Part shown: positions 18,192-29,300 of the stretch, piece by piece
Numbering within the stretch: the stretch's first letter is position 1
How the letters are laid out: each line of letters starts with the position of its first letter
Source of the DNA: Flavobacteriaceae bacterium
Lineage (GTDB): Bacteria; Bacteroidota; Bacteroidia; Flavobacteriales; Flavobacteriaceae
DNA length: 64,000 bases
Direction: 5' to 3'
Assembly: GCA_016764435.1 (NCBI GenBank)
Contig: JAESRX010000063.1
Span: 32,232-96,231, forward strand
Position numbers and translations under genes: made by a program
Notes under the pieces: model-generated
Databases searched by the model: none
What the model was told of the DNA's origin: nothing
What the model saw: only the letters and a program-made list of their open reading frames with translations

Positions 18192-21179
18192 ATGGAGAGA
18201 GCCAACCCCCCTGTGCTTCTTTGTGTCTGTGTCATGTTTTTTGTCACGCACATATGTTATACGCAACAATTGGCACAGCCAATATTGGGGTTTGAGTATG
18301 CGTGTGCATCACCTTCTTTTAATCAATATAATATTGAAGTTATTTCTTCTGAAGGAGGATTTGAGACTTTTAATAAGTTTGTCATTGAATTGTCAGATGC
18401 TACTGGGAACTTTGATAGCCCCGTAATTTTAAAAGAAGTTGCTTCTAAAAATTCAGTACTCAATTTTGAAACTTCATTTTCCTTTCCAACGGAAACCTAC
18501 GGTAAAGATTACCAGATACGTGTTCGGTCTACACATCCAGAAAGTATAAGCCCCGCTTCCGTGGTGTTTGCGGCCTATTATCTTTCGAATACTCCTTTGA
18601 TTTTAGAAAATTATAAAGACGTTTACCTCTGTGACAAAACGATCGTAACTCTAAGTCTAAATACCGCAGAGTTTAGTTCCTATAATTGGTATTTGAACGG
18701 TTCCTATTTGCTAACAGCAGGAGCTAGTATTGAAGTGAAAAAAGAGGGATTGTACTATGCCGAAGTTGATTTTGGTATCTGTAGCGGAGGGGCCTCCATT
18801 TCTAATTTGATAAGAGTTACGTTTATGGAACCATTGGACATCCAAATACATGGGGAAAGTACTGTCTCTATGTGTTCTGGGGATTCGTACCTATTAAAAT
18901 CTACGATTACAGATCTGTCCAATGACTATTATTGGTATAAAGACGGGGAATTGATTAAAGGAATTTCGACGAAAGCAATTACATATCTACTCATTGGAGA
19001 TCAGTTGTTTGGAGACTATACACTAGAAGTCGTGAATATGGCAGGATGTGTGTCGGTTTCTGAGCCGGTTACCGTTGTAAATGTAAATTCAACATTCACG
19101 GTAACTACCATTGGTCAGACGGAAAATATTATTGTTTTCCCTGGTGAGACAGCAACACTAGAAATAACTACGAATGCCACGTCTTACCTTGTGAAATGGT
19201 ATAAGAATAATGAATTATTAGTCGCAGCTACAAGTACTTCCCTACTTGTTTCTGAGGAAGGAATATATAAAGCTGTGGTCTCTGTTGTAGAAGGGTCCTG
19301 TGTGATAGACGTTAGTTCCGATGATTTTAAAGTGTATACTCCAAGTAATTATTTTTTAGAAATAGAAACCGAGGCGTCTTATGCCTCTTGTATCTCGGAT
19401 TCGATTAAATTACAAGTAGCCACGATACACTATGAAATTAGTACAGGGGAAAAATTGGTTCTCAATGTCGAAGATTATTCCATGTTTAATTATCAGTGGT
19501 TGTTCCAAGGAACTACTTTGTCCGGAGAAAATAACCCGAGTATGGAGGTGTTATCTTTTGAAAACAGTGGAGAGTATCAGTTAAAAATTTATGATAAAAA
19601 TGAGATATCGGGGGGGTCCAACCTTTTAAATGTGAATTTGAAATTACCAAATGTAGCCCTCTTAGGGGAAGCGTTAGTATATCTATGTTCGGATGAAGAG
19701 TACACTTTTGAAGCGAGTATTAAGAACCTTGATTATACCTATACGTGGTATAAAAATGAGTCAGAAATAAAGTCATTACCTCCTTATAGCCCTATGTATA
19801 CTGTAGATACAGATGTTTATGGTGAATATAGAGTGGAAGTGAAAAATCAAGCAGGCTGTACGAGTAGTTCAAATACTGTTGCATTATTAAATGCATTTGT
19901 TTCGTTTTATGTGACGGCTATTAATTCCAGTGCTCCGATTGTTGTGTATTCAGGAGAAACAAAAACACTTGAAATTACTACTACAGCGACCAATCCTATC
20001 ATTAGGTGGTATAAAGACGGAAATGAGATTCCTGGCGCTACGTCATTGAGTTTGGCTGTTTCTACTCCAGGTGAATATAGAGCAATGGTTACGGTTTCTG
20101 AGAGCTGTACTCAGTCTGTGTATTCAGATTATTTCAAGGTTATTATTCCTGAAAATTATAAAGTTACCCTGATTGCAGATACTAATTATGTCTCGTGTGA
20201 GTCCACTGCTGTAACCTTGAAGATAGAAGAGCTAGTGATACTACAAGAAAGTGGTATTTCAGTACTCGTAGCCATAGCGGATTATGCTAAGTTTTCCTTT
20301 TCATGGAGTTTAAATGGAACATTGATAGCCGGAGAAAATGAGCCGACTTTAGTCTTGGATTCTTGGGGAGATAACGGAAGCTATCAGTTGCGAATAATGG
20401 ATAATTCAGCGATTACAGCTTTGTCAAATGACCTTCTTATAAAAATGAAATTAGCCCCAGTAGAAATATTTTCAGAAACGCCTAGTGCTACGAAATGTGA
20501 AGAAAGTGCTATTAAATTATATACAGAAGAAAAAGAATTTTATACCTATCAATGGTATTTAAATAGCAACCCTTTGACAGGGGAAACGGCAGTTTCTATG
20601 GTTGCTATTGAGCAAGGAGACTATTACCTAAGTGTAAAACGTGATAATTGTACGATCAGTTCAAATAGTATTACTGTAAAATTTAAAGGAGCAGCTAGTA
20701 TTCATATTAGTCCTTCAGAGTCACTATTTATAAAAGGAGGAACATCAGTAGATGTTGTTGCTTCGGGTGGAGAAAGTTACCAGTGGAAAAATGAGCAAGG
20801 AGATATTCTTTCGGAAACAGCGATGTTGTCGGTGAGTGAGGAAGGAAAGTATGCGGTAGTTGCTAAAATAGGTAACTGTGAATTCACTAAAATAGTTGAG
20901 GTTTTCTTTATCACTAGTGTTTTAGTGCCAAATATAATTAGTCCTAATGGAGATGGGGTGAACGATACTTGGAATTTACCTCCTAGTTATGCCTTTAATA
21001 AATCTGTTGAAATTATCATCTATAATGCTAATGGAGCTATTGTTTATAAGACTAAAAACTATCAAAATACGTGGCCTCAAGGGACCATTAATAATGTGCC
21101 ATCATACAGCTTGTTTTATTATGTAATCAAACAAGAAGGACAGGTGTTTAAAAAAGGCACCATAACTATTATAAAATAA
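18192..21179 (+). CDS. sprC: SprC-like Ig-repeat protein with T9SS type B sorting domain (operon A)
   Basis: A 995-aa secreted protein, first gene of an operon with the same order as sprC-sprD-sprB-sprF of F. johnsoniae, where sprC contributes to gliding. The signal peptide ends near CYTQ (about residue 25). About nine Ig-like beta modules follow, each with a conserved W in motifs such as YNWYLNG, YYWYKDG, IRWYKDGNEIPG and YQWYLNS. Modules 2-4 and 5-7 form two copies of a unit of about 270 aa. The last approximately 85 residues (from VPNIISPNGDGVNDTW to ITIIK) are a gliding-motility-type C-terminal domain, i.e. a type B T9SS signal. The next gene starts 8 nt downstream. The assignment to SprC rests on order, size and architecture. 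Confidence 0.75.
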   Translation: MERANPPVLLCVCVMFFVTHICYTQQLAQPILGFEYACASPSFNQYNIEVISSEGGFETFNKFVIELSDATGNFDSPVILKEVASKNSVLNFETSFSFPTETYGKDYQIRVRSTHPESISPASVVFAAYYLSNTPLILENYKDVYLCDKTIVTLSLNTAEFSSYNWYLNGSYLLTAGASIEVKKEGLYYAEVDFGICSGGASISNLIRVTFMEPLDIQIHGESTVSMCSGDSYLLKSTITDLSNDYYWYKDGELIKGISTKAITYLLIGDQLFGDYTLEVVNMAGCVSVSEPVTVVNVNSTFTVTTIGQTENIIVFPGETATLEITTNATSYLVKWYKNNELLVAATSTSLLVSEEGIYKAVVSVVEGSCVIDVSSDDFKVYTPSNYFLEIETEASYASCISDSIKLQVATIHYEISTGEKLVLNVEDYSMFNYQWLFQGTTLSGENNPSMEVLSFENSGEYQLKIYDKNEISGGSNLLNVNLKLPNVALLGEALVYLCSDEEYTFEASIKNLDYTYTWYKNESEIKSLPPYSPMYTVDTDVYGEYRVEVKNQAGCTSSSNTVALLNAFVSFYVTAINSSAPIVVYSGETKTLEITTTATNPIIRWYKDGNEIPGATSLSLAVSTPGEYRAMVTVSESCTQSVYSDYFKVIIPENYKVTLIADTNYVSCESTAVTLKIEELVILQESGISVLVAIADYAKFSFSWSLNGTLIAGENEPTLVLDSWGDNGSYQLRIMDNSAITALSNDLLIKMKLAPVEIFSETPSATKCEESAIKLYTEEKEFYTYQWYLNSNPLTGETAVSMVAIEQGDYYLSVKRDNCTISSNSITVKFKGAASIHISPSESLFIKGGTSVDVVASGGESYQWKNEQGDILSETAMLSVSEEGKYAVVAKIGNCEFTKIVEVFFITSVLVPNIISPNGDGVNDTWNLPPSYAFNKSVEIIIYNANGAIVYKTKNYQNTWPQGTINNVPSYSLFYYVIKQEGQVFKKGTITIIK
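18837..19649 (+). repeat. Internal repeat of sprC A, copy 1 (about 271 codons)
   Basis: The first copy of a three-Ig-module unit that starts DIQIHGESTVSMC and ends VNLKLP. The second copy follows immediately and aligns through GE----xC, the NIIVF-GET / PIVVYSGET segment and the GEYQLKI / GSYQLRI strand. Confidence 0.65.
19650..20459 (+). repeat. Internal repeat of sprC A, copy 2 (about 270 codons)
   Basis: The second copy of the three-module unit, starting NVALLGEALVYLC and ending IKMKLAP. It is diverged at protein level but has the same length and module order as copy 1. The equivalent pair exists in operon B (from 39990 and 40803). Confidence 0.65.
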
Positions 21180-21187
21180 TTTTATTC

Positions 21188-23332
21188 ATGTTTAAATTGC
21201 GCTTACCAGTTCTTTTATTTTTGTTCTTTTCTAGTAACGTCATCGGACAGTCAAATGCTTATGTGGCATTAGACATAGCGACGCATAACCTTGTTAAACA
21301 CAACAGGTATTTACGCAACCCTACATTTTCAATTATTGGCGAAAAATCGTCAAGAATTAGTTTGTACAATCGTAGACAGTGGGTGGATTTTGATAATTCT
21401 CCTGCACTATATATGTTAAATTATTCAGGCTTGGTTTCTGAAAAAGTTGGCGTTGGGATTCAAATATATCAACAAAACGTTGGGGTTCTTAAAAATTTCG
21501 GAGTCATGGCCAATTATGCATATCGGCTAAAATTTAGTGAAAAAATGGCCGTGACTTTAGGGTTTAATGCCTCTTACCTTATCAGTGGGATAAATGGAGA
21601 GAAAGTATTTATAGAAAATCCGGATCCTGCGTTACAAGCCATGGACGATCATTCTCTATTCTTATTTATGCCGGGGATTAATTTTACCATAGGGAGATTT
21701 GAGCTAGGGTTGTATGCGGAAAACATTGTTGATTACAATTTTAAAACAAGTGAAACACTCACGGAATTTAAAGATAAAACCTATACAGGACATCTGATGT
21801 ATACGCACCCATTTAAAAACACTACAGGTGTTTTACAAGATATGGAGTTGCAAATTATGGCCATAAATAGAAATACCCCTTACCGAGGAAATGTACTTTC
21901 GGGAAATTTACTGTTAGACATGCCGAAACTTGGCTGGTTTCAAGGGGGGTACAACGATTTTTATGGGTATTCTGTAGGCTTAGGTGTACATGTTACAAAA
22001 AATATTTCTTTTGGATATTTAGTAGAAAGAGGAGTCAGTAAAGGTCTTAAAAATTTAGGGAGTACACATGAAATTACCATTGCTTATTCTTTTGATCCTC
22101 AGAAAAGAAAATCGCTTTCAGCGCGTAACAAGGAACTAAAAGAGAATGCCCTACTAGAAGAAGATCTTCAAAAATTAAAAAAAGACATAGACGATTTAAA
22201 AGTGAACCAAGTGGGCGCTAATATTTCGAGACTTGAAAAATTGAAAGAGTTACAATCCAAGAAAGAGAGGGAGGCTGGAGTCAATAAGAGTCAGTTGCGA
22301 ATTATAAAAGGAGAGGTAAGTCCGAATACTCATGACGCCTCTGGTGTTGCATATCAGTACTTAGGAAAAGTACCAGGTGTGGATAAAGGGTATTATGTGG
22401 TGACCAAGGTGTTCTCGGATACATTATTAGCGAAGAAAGCCGTAGAGAAACTGAATATTAAGCCCACTAAATCAGCCTATTTTTTTAATTCTAATAATGG
22501 ATATTCCTACGTATATCTGGATGTTTTTTTAAGTTGGGAAAAGGTAAAAGAAATTGTAAAATCTCGTTATGATGATAGTTATGATAACCATTTATGGATC
22601 ATGGACGTGGCTGAAGACAAGAAAAAAAGCACCGTTTTAACTCCCAAGCCTAGCGCTAAAACAGCCCCTGTTTCTAAAACTCATATTTCGACAGTAATTA
22701 AAGAAAAACAGCAAGAAGAAGCACCTTTATTAAACCCTCATAAAATTAGTAAGGCAAGGAAACCTCCAAAAAATTTACCGGTAGATATTACGGATGTTGC
22801 AAGTGGCTACTATTTGATTGCAAGTGTGTTTTCCGTGGAGACTAATGCCTCTAATTTTTTAAAGAAGTTAAAGGAAAAAGGATTGGATGCTCGGTTTTTT
22901 GTAAATCCAAAAAACAATTACCGATATGTGTATTTGAAGTATTCAAAAGAGAAAGCGGCAATGCTAAAATCGTATTATTCAAATGTAAACGATCGTTATT
23001 TCGAGGATATGTGGGTGATGCATGTTGTCTCAAAGAAAAAGAGAGTTATTGCCAATAGTAAACCTCTGGTAAAAATGAAAATTCAAGGGGTAGCTAGTGG
23101 GTATTATATCGTTGTTGGTGTTTTTTCAAAACAGCATAACGCAACTAGGTTCTTGGATAAGCTAAAGAAAAACGGCTTTGATGCGCGCTTTTTTGTAAAC
23201 CCTAAAAATAATTACCAATACATTTATATAGAACACTCCATTGATAGGGCAAGTATCGCCAAGTCATATACTTCGAATTTGAACAATACTTATTTTAAAG
23301 AAAAATGGATCTGTAGTATTGAAAATAACTAA
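21188..23332 (+). CDS. sprD: SprD-like PorP/SprF-family outer membrane protein with SPOR-like repeats (operon A)
   Basis: A 714-aa protein. A signal peptide (to about FSSNVIGQ, residue 21) precedes a PorP/SprF-type outer-membrane barrel of about 280 residues (for example HNLVKHNRYLRNPTFS, RRQWVDFDNSP, YAYRLKFSEKMAVTLGFNAS). A charged coiled coil follows (about 310-375, LEEDLQKLKKDIDDLK), then three repeats of 75-80 residues at about 402, 541 and 639. Each repeat begins GYY(L/V/I) and ends in W(I/V)M--V-like strands, and they look like SPOR peptidoglycan-binding domains (FSKQHNATRFLDKLKKNGFDAR, KNNYQYIYI). It likely sits in the outer membrane with its tail in the periplasm. Position two of the spr operon matches F. 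johnsoniae sprD. The SPOR call is by eye. Confidence 0.72.
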   Translation: MFKLRLPVLLFLFFSSNVIGQSNAYVALDIATHNLVKHNRYLRNPTFSIIGEKSSRISLYNRRQWVDFDNSPALYMLNYSGLVSEKVGVGIQIYQQNVGVLKNFGVMANYAYRLKFSEKMAVTLGFNASYLISGINGEKVFIENPDPALQAMDDHSLFLFMPGINFTIGRFELGLYAENIVDYNFKTSETLTEFKDKTYTGHLMYTHPFKNTTGVLQDMELQIMAINRNTPYRGNVLSGNLLLDMPKLGWFQGGYNDFYGYSVGLGVHVTKNISFGYLVERGVSKGLKNLGSTHEITIAYSFDPQKRKSLSARNKELKENALLEEDLQKLKKDIDDLKVNQVGANISRLEKLKELQSKKEREAGVNKSQLRIIKGEVSPNTHDASGVAYQYLGKVPGVDKGYYVVTKVFSDTLLAKKAVEKLNIKPTKSAYFFNSNNGYSYVYLDVFLSWEKVKEIVKSRYDDSYDNHLWIMDVAEDKKKSTVLTPKPSAKTAPVSKTHISTVIKEKQQEEAPLLNPHKISKARKPPKNLPVDITDVASGYYLIASVFSVETNASNFLKKLKEKGLDARFFVNPKNNYRYVYLKYSKEKAAMLKSYYSNVNDRYFEDMWVMHVVSKKKRVIANSKPLVKMKIQGVASGYYIVVGVFSKQHNATRFLDKLKKNGFDARFFVNPKNNYQYIYIEHSIDRASIAKSYTSNLNNTYFKEKWICSIENN

Positions 23333-23371
23333 AGTCCCAGCTACTTATTAACCCTGTATTAATTGCTAATA

Positions 23372-26300
23372 ATGAAAAAGATATTAATAATATTTAAGGA
23401 TATGAAGTTTGTGAAATTGCTTGCATTTTTATGTGTTTATATTTGTTTGAACCCTATTACTTTAACCGCTCAGACGGCAGTGCCTTTTGAAATTAGGTAT
23501 AATTCTAAACTCAGAGGTGAGTTAACTTTAATTTCGAATAGTATTGTAAACAGGGACAATGGTCCTGGAGAGACATCTAATGATCCTTATAATGGTGGCA
23601 ATTCGAATGATTGGTCCAATATGAAATATATTGATGTAGACGATGATCCTACTACTTTTTCATCCAGTAAATCAAATTTAGTAATCGCTAATCAGGACTG
23701 TATAAATATAAAATATGCAGGCTTATACTGGGGCGCTATTTATCAAGATGAGGAACGAAACCCAGCGTATACAAGTGTAAAATTTAAACTTCCAGGGGTT
23801 GGGGATTATCATGATATTAATGCGGATACCATTATTTTTGATGATCAAGATACGTATTACCCAGATCCGTATGCTTGTTTTGCAGATGTGACAGCTTTAG
23901 TACAGACATTAGAATCTCCTGTTGGTGAATATACTGTGGCAAATATTTTTGCAAATCAAGGGAAATCAGGTGAAGGAAGTCCTTATGGAGGTTCTTCTGG
24001 AGGTTGGACCTTGGTAATCGTTTACGAAGACCCAATGCTTAGTAATAAAAATGTGACAATTTTTGATGGCTTCTCGGGTGTAGAAAAAGGAGTTGCAGCA
24101 AGTGTTTCTGTTTCTGGATTTACAACCATTCCTAAAGGTCCTGTAAATGCGCGTATTGGAGTTTCTTGTTTAGAGGGGGAAATTCAGTTAAAAGGAGATA
24201 AATACGAGATAAGTACGGGGGCTAATTACCCGAATTTTACAGCATTGTCTGATGCTGAAAATCCTTCAGATAACTTTTTTAATAGTTCCATTACTATTGA
24301 TGGATCTCATTACTTAGATAGAGTTCCTAATAGTATTAATAATTTAGGTTGGGATACAGACCTGTTTCAGGTTTTTAATCCTTCAAATTTAGTCATAGGA
24401 AATCAAGAAACATCCGCCACGTTACGCCTCGAAACGGTTCAAGATAGGTATTATGTGTTCTATACTTCATTTTCAGTGGAAATAATAGAGCCACAAATAA
24501 CGGTATTGAAGACCGTTGATGATGGGACTAATGATTTGGAAGGGTCTGATGTTGTCTTAGGACAGCGTCTTTGGTATCAGTTGAGATTTCAGAATACAGG
24601 AAATGATGATGCCATCAATATGACCATGGTAGATACTCTTCCTATTAATGTTGACCTCGATGAATCGTCCATGGTATTGCCTCCTGGTGTAACTTATACA
24701 TACATACAACCCACAGGATTGAGTGGAGGTATCTTAACATTTACAATCCCTAATGAGATTGTAACTAAAGGCGCTACGTATTATGACATTCGCTTTAAAG
24801 TCGCTATTTCTGATGAATGTAATGACTTACGGGATGCTTGTGAAAATAGAATAGAAAATATTTCCTATTCTTATTATACCGGAAAGGATAGTGGAACAGA
24901 GATAAGTGATGATCCTAGTTTTTACGGATTGGATGCTTGTAATTTTGGAATTACAGGATCTACTAATTTTTTAGTAGATGTGAACGCATGTACTTTTGAT
25001 AGAAATGAAGTGATGTGTGGTTCGTCCCTTGATTTAACAGCAGGTAGTGATTTTATTGCCTATGTTTGGAAGGATGCTTCAGGGAATATAATAGGAGATA
25101 CTCAAACGATAACGGTTACAAATATAGGTGTATATACAGTTGATAAAACAGCAGCTGCACCTTGTGTAAATGCAAAAGAAACGATTACAGTAGTCCCTTT
25201 TGGAGAACAGACAAATCCATTGATTAGCCCAGATGGTAGTGGAGGTTATTTGTATGTAGATGAGGTTCTTGTTTGTCCAAATGACGGACGTAAATTATCG
25301 GAAATATACTTATGTGGGACAGATGATTCTCGGGATATTGTCACCAATATTGCGGGAGCAGAAGCGATTAAATGGCAGAAATTATCGGAAGAACAAGAAG
25401 GGAATGCCTATCCAAACTGTCCTAATACCGAAGGAAGTAGTGTGTGGACTACCGTAGATTCAACCAATAATTTTAAGGTGGTAGCCGCGGGAGAATATCG
25501 ATTGGAACTTGTTTTTCCTGGGGGTTGTTTTGTTCGGTATTATTTTAATGTATTTAAATCTACCGTAGAACCTGCTATTTCTAAAAAGAATATCAATTGT
25601 GGAAAAGAGGGGTTTATCGCTATTTATAATATCGATACTTCTTTGTATGAATTCAGTGTTGTTTTAGAAGGGCAACCTGCAGGAAATTTTACGAGTCAAC
25701 ACACATATCCTATTAATGTAGCAGGTGATTATACCGTGTATTTTCGTCAAATAGGAGTGAGTTTATCCGCGTGTGTTCCTAAAATTGAAAGCATTCATAT
25801 TTCTGAAAAAACGATACATACCACCATCACAGCATCTCCTATTTTATGCGAGACGGGTAAAGGGGCTATTCGTGTTCAAGTAAATGATGTTCCTGGAGAT
25901 TACCTGATGGAATTACAAACCATGGCTGGAGAAGTTATAGGGAATTATGGACCAAGTCCTCTAAATGATAATTTGTTCGATAATTTGGATGCAGGATTCT
26001 ACCAAGTGATTGTTACAACTCCGGAGTGTTCTGATCGTATTGAAAATATTGAAATAAAACCACCAGTTCCATTAGAATTTACAGCGGCACTGGCTCAGAG
26101 TATTACGTGTATCGATGGAATTATTAAAGTGAATTCTTCGGGAGGTCTAGTACCTCATTACTATGCCATTCATAGTTATATCTTAGAAGGAACAGCTACA
26201 TGGACCGTAATTTCTTCGTCAGAATATAAGTATCAAACAAACCAACTGTTTGATATTAGTAACCCTGGGGTTTATAGGTTTATTATGGTTGATAGTAATT

Positions 26301-29300
26301 TGTGTACAGCCATTTCTAATGAGGTTGAAATCAAGATAGAACCAAAAATATCTTATGATCTGGAGATAACAGATGTAGTTTGTTTTGGGGATGATACAGG
26401 ACTTGTTACGATAAGTCCCACAGGAAATCTAAACGGAAATGAATTGACCTTCGCACTGGATGATGGTATTGTAGGAAATGGAGTTTTTGATGCCATTCTT
26501 TCCGATGGAAGTTATGACGATGCTTCTTTTACTTCTATAATGTCTTTTATTGGCTTGCCTACAGGAAACTATACCTTGATCATGAGGGTTTCAAAAGGAA
26601 CGTCTACGTGTGATTTTCCTGAAGTATTTACTATTGGAGCACCTTCAGCAGGGATTACAGGAAAGTTACATATAGTTCAAGAATATACGTGTAAAAAATT
26701 AGGTGAAATAGCCGTGGCTATTACGGGAGATACGGCTATTTCTGGAGGGACACCTCCTTATGTGTATGCTATTGATGGCGTGAGTTTTACAAGCGATAAT
26801 ACGTTTTCAGACTTAACTAATGGAACGTATGTGGTCACTGTAAAGGACAGTGAGAACTGTGTTTTTCTGACCAATTCAATCATATTAGAGGCACTAAATC
26901 CTCCTACAGACTTAAATTTTGAAACAACCGCAATTAAGTGTCCTTCTTTAGAAACGGAGATTACAGTATCGGTAATTAATGGAAATCCACCATTTGAGTA
27001 CGAAATTATTTCGCCTTCAAGTGCTGTAATTCATAATGGAAATAATAAGGTGTTTACAGGGATATTAGAAGGCACTTATACGATAAGGGTAACGGATGCC
27101 AAAGGATGTGAATATGAAAAAGATAAGACTATAAATGCAATCAGTCAAATAGCCATAAAAGGAAATGTTACTGCTTCCGTTCAATGTAAAGGATCTACGT
27201 CTGGAGCAGCAGAATTTACCGTTTCTGGCTATAAAAAAACCTACAGTTATCGTGTTAATGGCGGAGCTGTGACTAGTGACCAAAGTACTGCAACTATAAA
27301 CTTATCAAATCTACTAGCAGGGAATTATGAAGTAACTGTTATTGATGAAGATACAGCGTGTACAGACACGTATACGGTCACGGTAGATGAACCCGAATTT
27401 CCTCTTATCTTAGAGTTATTACCTACACTTATTACGTGTAATAGTAATGCAACTATTAAGGCTTTTGTAACTGGTGGCTGGGGAGCATTTAACTATAAAT
27501 TGCAGACACAAGCAGGTGTTGTACATACAGATTATAGTAGTGATTCTTTATTTCTAAATGTATTAGAGGGCGAGTATACGGTACTGGTTAGAGACGCGAA
27601 TGGATGTGTTGTTTCTAAAGATATAAGTATAAAAGCAGCCATAAGTCCTACGGTGAGTATTGTTTCGAATACCGGATGTTATACCGCTATGGGAACCATT
27701 GTAATCACTGCTTCAGGTACAGGCGTGGCTCCATTAAAATATGCTATTGATGGAGGGAGTTACCAGAGTTCTGCGACCTTTTCAGGGATTACTCCTGGAG
27801 AGCATCAAGTATCGATCATAGATGGAGATGGATGTAAAGCCGTTTCTAATTTACTTAATTTTTCTCCAGAACTTATTATGAGTGTACAGTATTTACCTAT
27901 TATATCTTGTGAAAACACGACAGAAGTAGCTATTACCGCGAATGGTGGAAATGGAGTTTATACGTATGCAATAGTAGCATCGGGTATTTTGCCCTCGGAA
28001 ACAGATTACGGAATAGCATCTTCGATTACTGTTACAGGAATAGGGAGCTACGATGTCTATGTTAAAGACGGTAAACAATGTAGTGTTATGACTACAATTA
28101 ATGTCACTAAAAAGGATGAATTAGAAATTTCATACACGGCTACAGCTGTTTTTTGTAACGGTGATTTTGTAAAAATCACAGCGATAGGAATAGGAGGAGA
28201 AGCTCCTTATTTTTATCAATTAGAAAATGTTTCAGGAACTATTTTTAATAGCTTTCAGACACAAACAGTATTTAATACTGTTGTTGCAGGAAATTACCTT
28301 CTTAGAATAAAGGACGCTAATAATTGTGAAGAAACAGTCCCTGTCGTAATTTCAGAGCCTGAATATTTGGTGGCCTCTGCAGGTGTTTCGGAATTAGTTT
28401 CGTGTAATAAAGACCTCTATGCAGCAGTACATATTACAAATCCTCAAGGAGGAACCCCTTTTTCATTACCAGATTTATACCGTTATAGTTTTGACGGAGG
28501 GATTAGTTATACGATCTCAAACACTCAAAATTTGCCTTCAGGGACACATACTGTTTATATAAAAGATGCAAATGGCTGTGTTTTTCCGATGGAAGTTATT
28601 GTCGCAGCTAAAATAGCGGGACCTAGTTATCTTACTGCATTGACGTATAATTGTGTTGGAGAAGGGATTTTTGAAATTTTACCAGAAGATGTTATTCCAC
28701 TTTTTAGCTATACATATACCCTAGATGGAGGCGCTGAGTTTCTTCCAAATACAGGGATAGGACATGTGTTTTCTAACGTAAGCGTTGGGGATCATACGGT
28801 GACTATGAATTTTACGCCACTGGCTACACCTACGAAAAATGTAGTATTGAATGAAGATTTTGGTGCAGGAGAAAATACATCTCTTAGTAATGTAAGCCCT
28901 GTTTATTGTTATGAGCCTCAGGACGGAACAGGTGCTTGTTATTTTGGCCCTTCCATTAATGAGGGTGAATATTGTGTAACAAAAGAAGTGACTTCTCCAT
29001 CGTTGTCATGGCGTAGTCCAAATGATATTTCAGGAATGGCCAATGGTCGATTTTTAGTGGTTAATGTAGTTGGAGATGCTGGAGATAATGGTGTTATCTA
29101 TCAGAAATCAGTTTCAGGTATTCATCCGAATAAAGATATTACCATTTCTTTAGCGGTGTATAATCTTTTAAAAATGGGAGCTGTAGGAACGGATCCTTCT
29201 ATTACCATACAGCTGACTGATAGTAGCGGGACAGTATTACTTGATGCTGCAGGGGATCCTGTAGCGTTTAATGTAGGAGAGGTTCCTAAGAATAATCATG

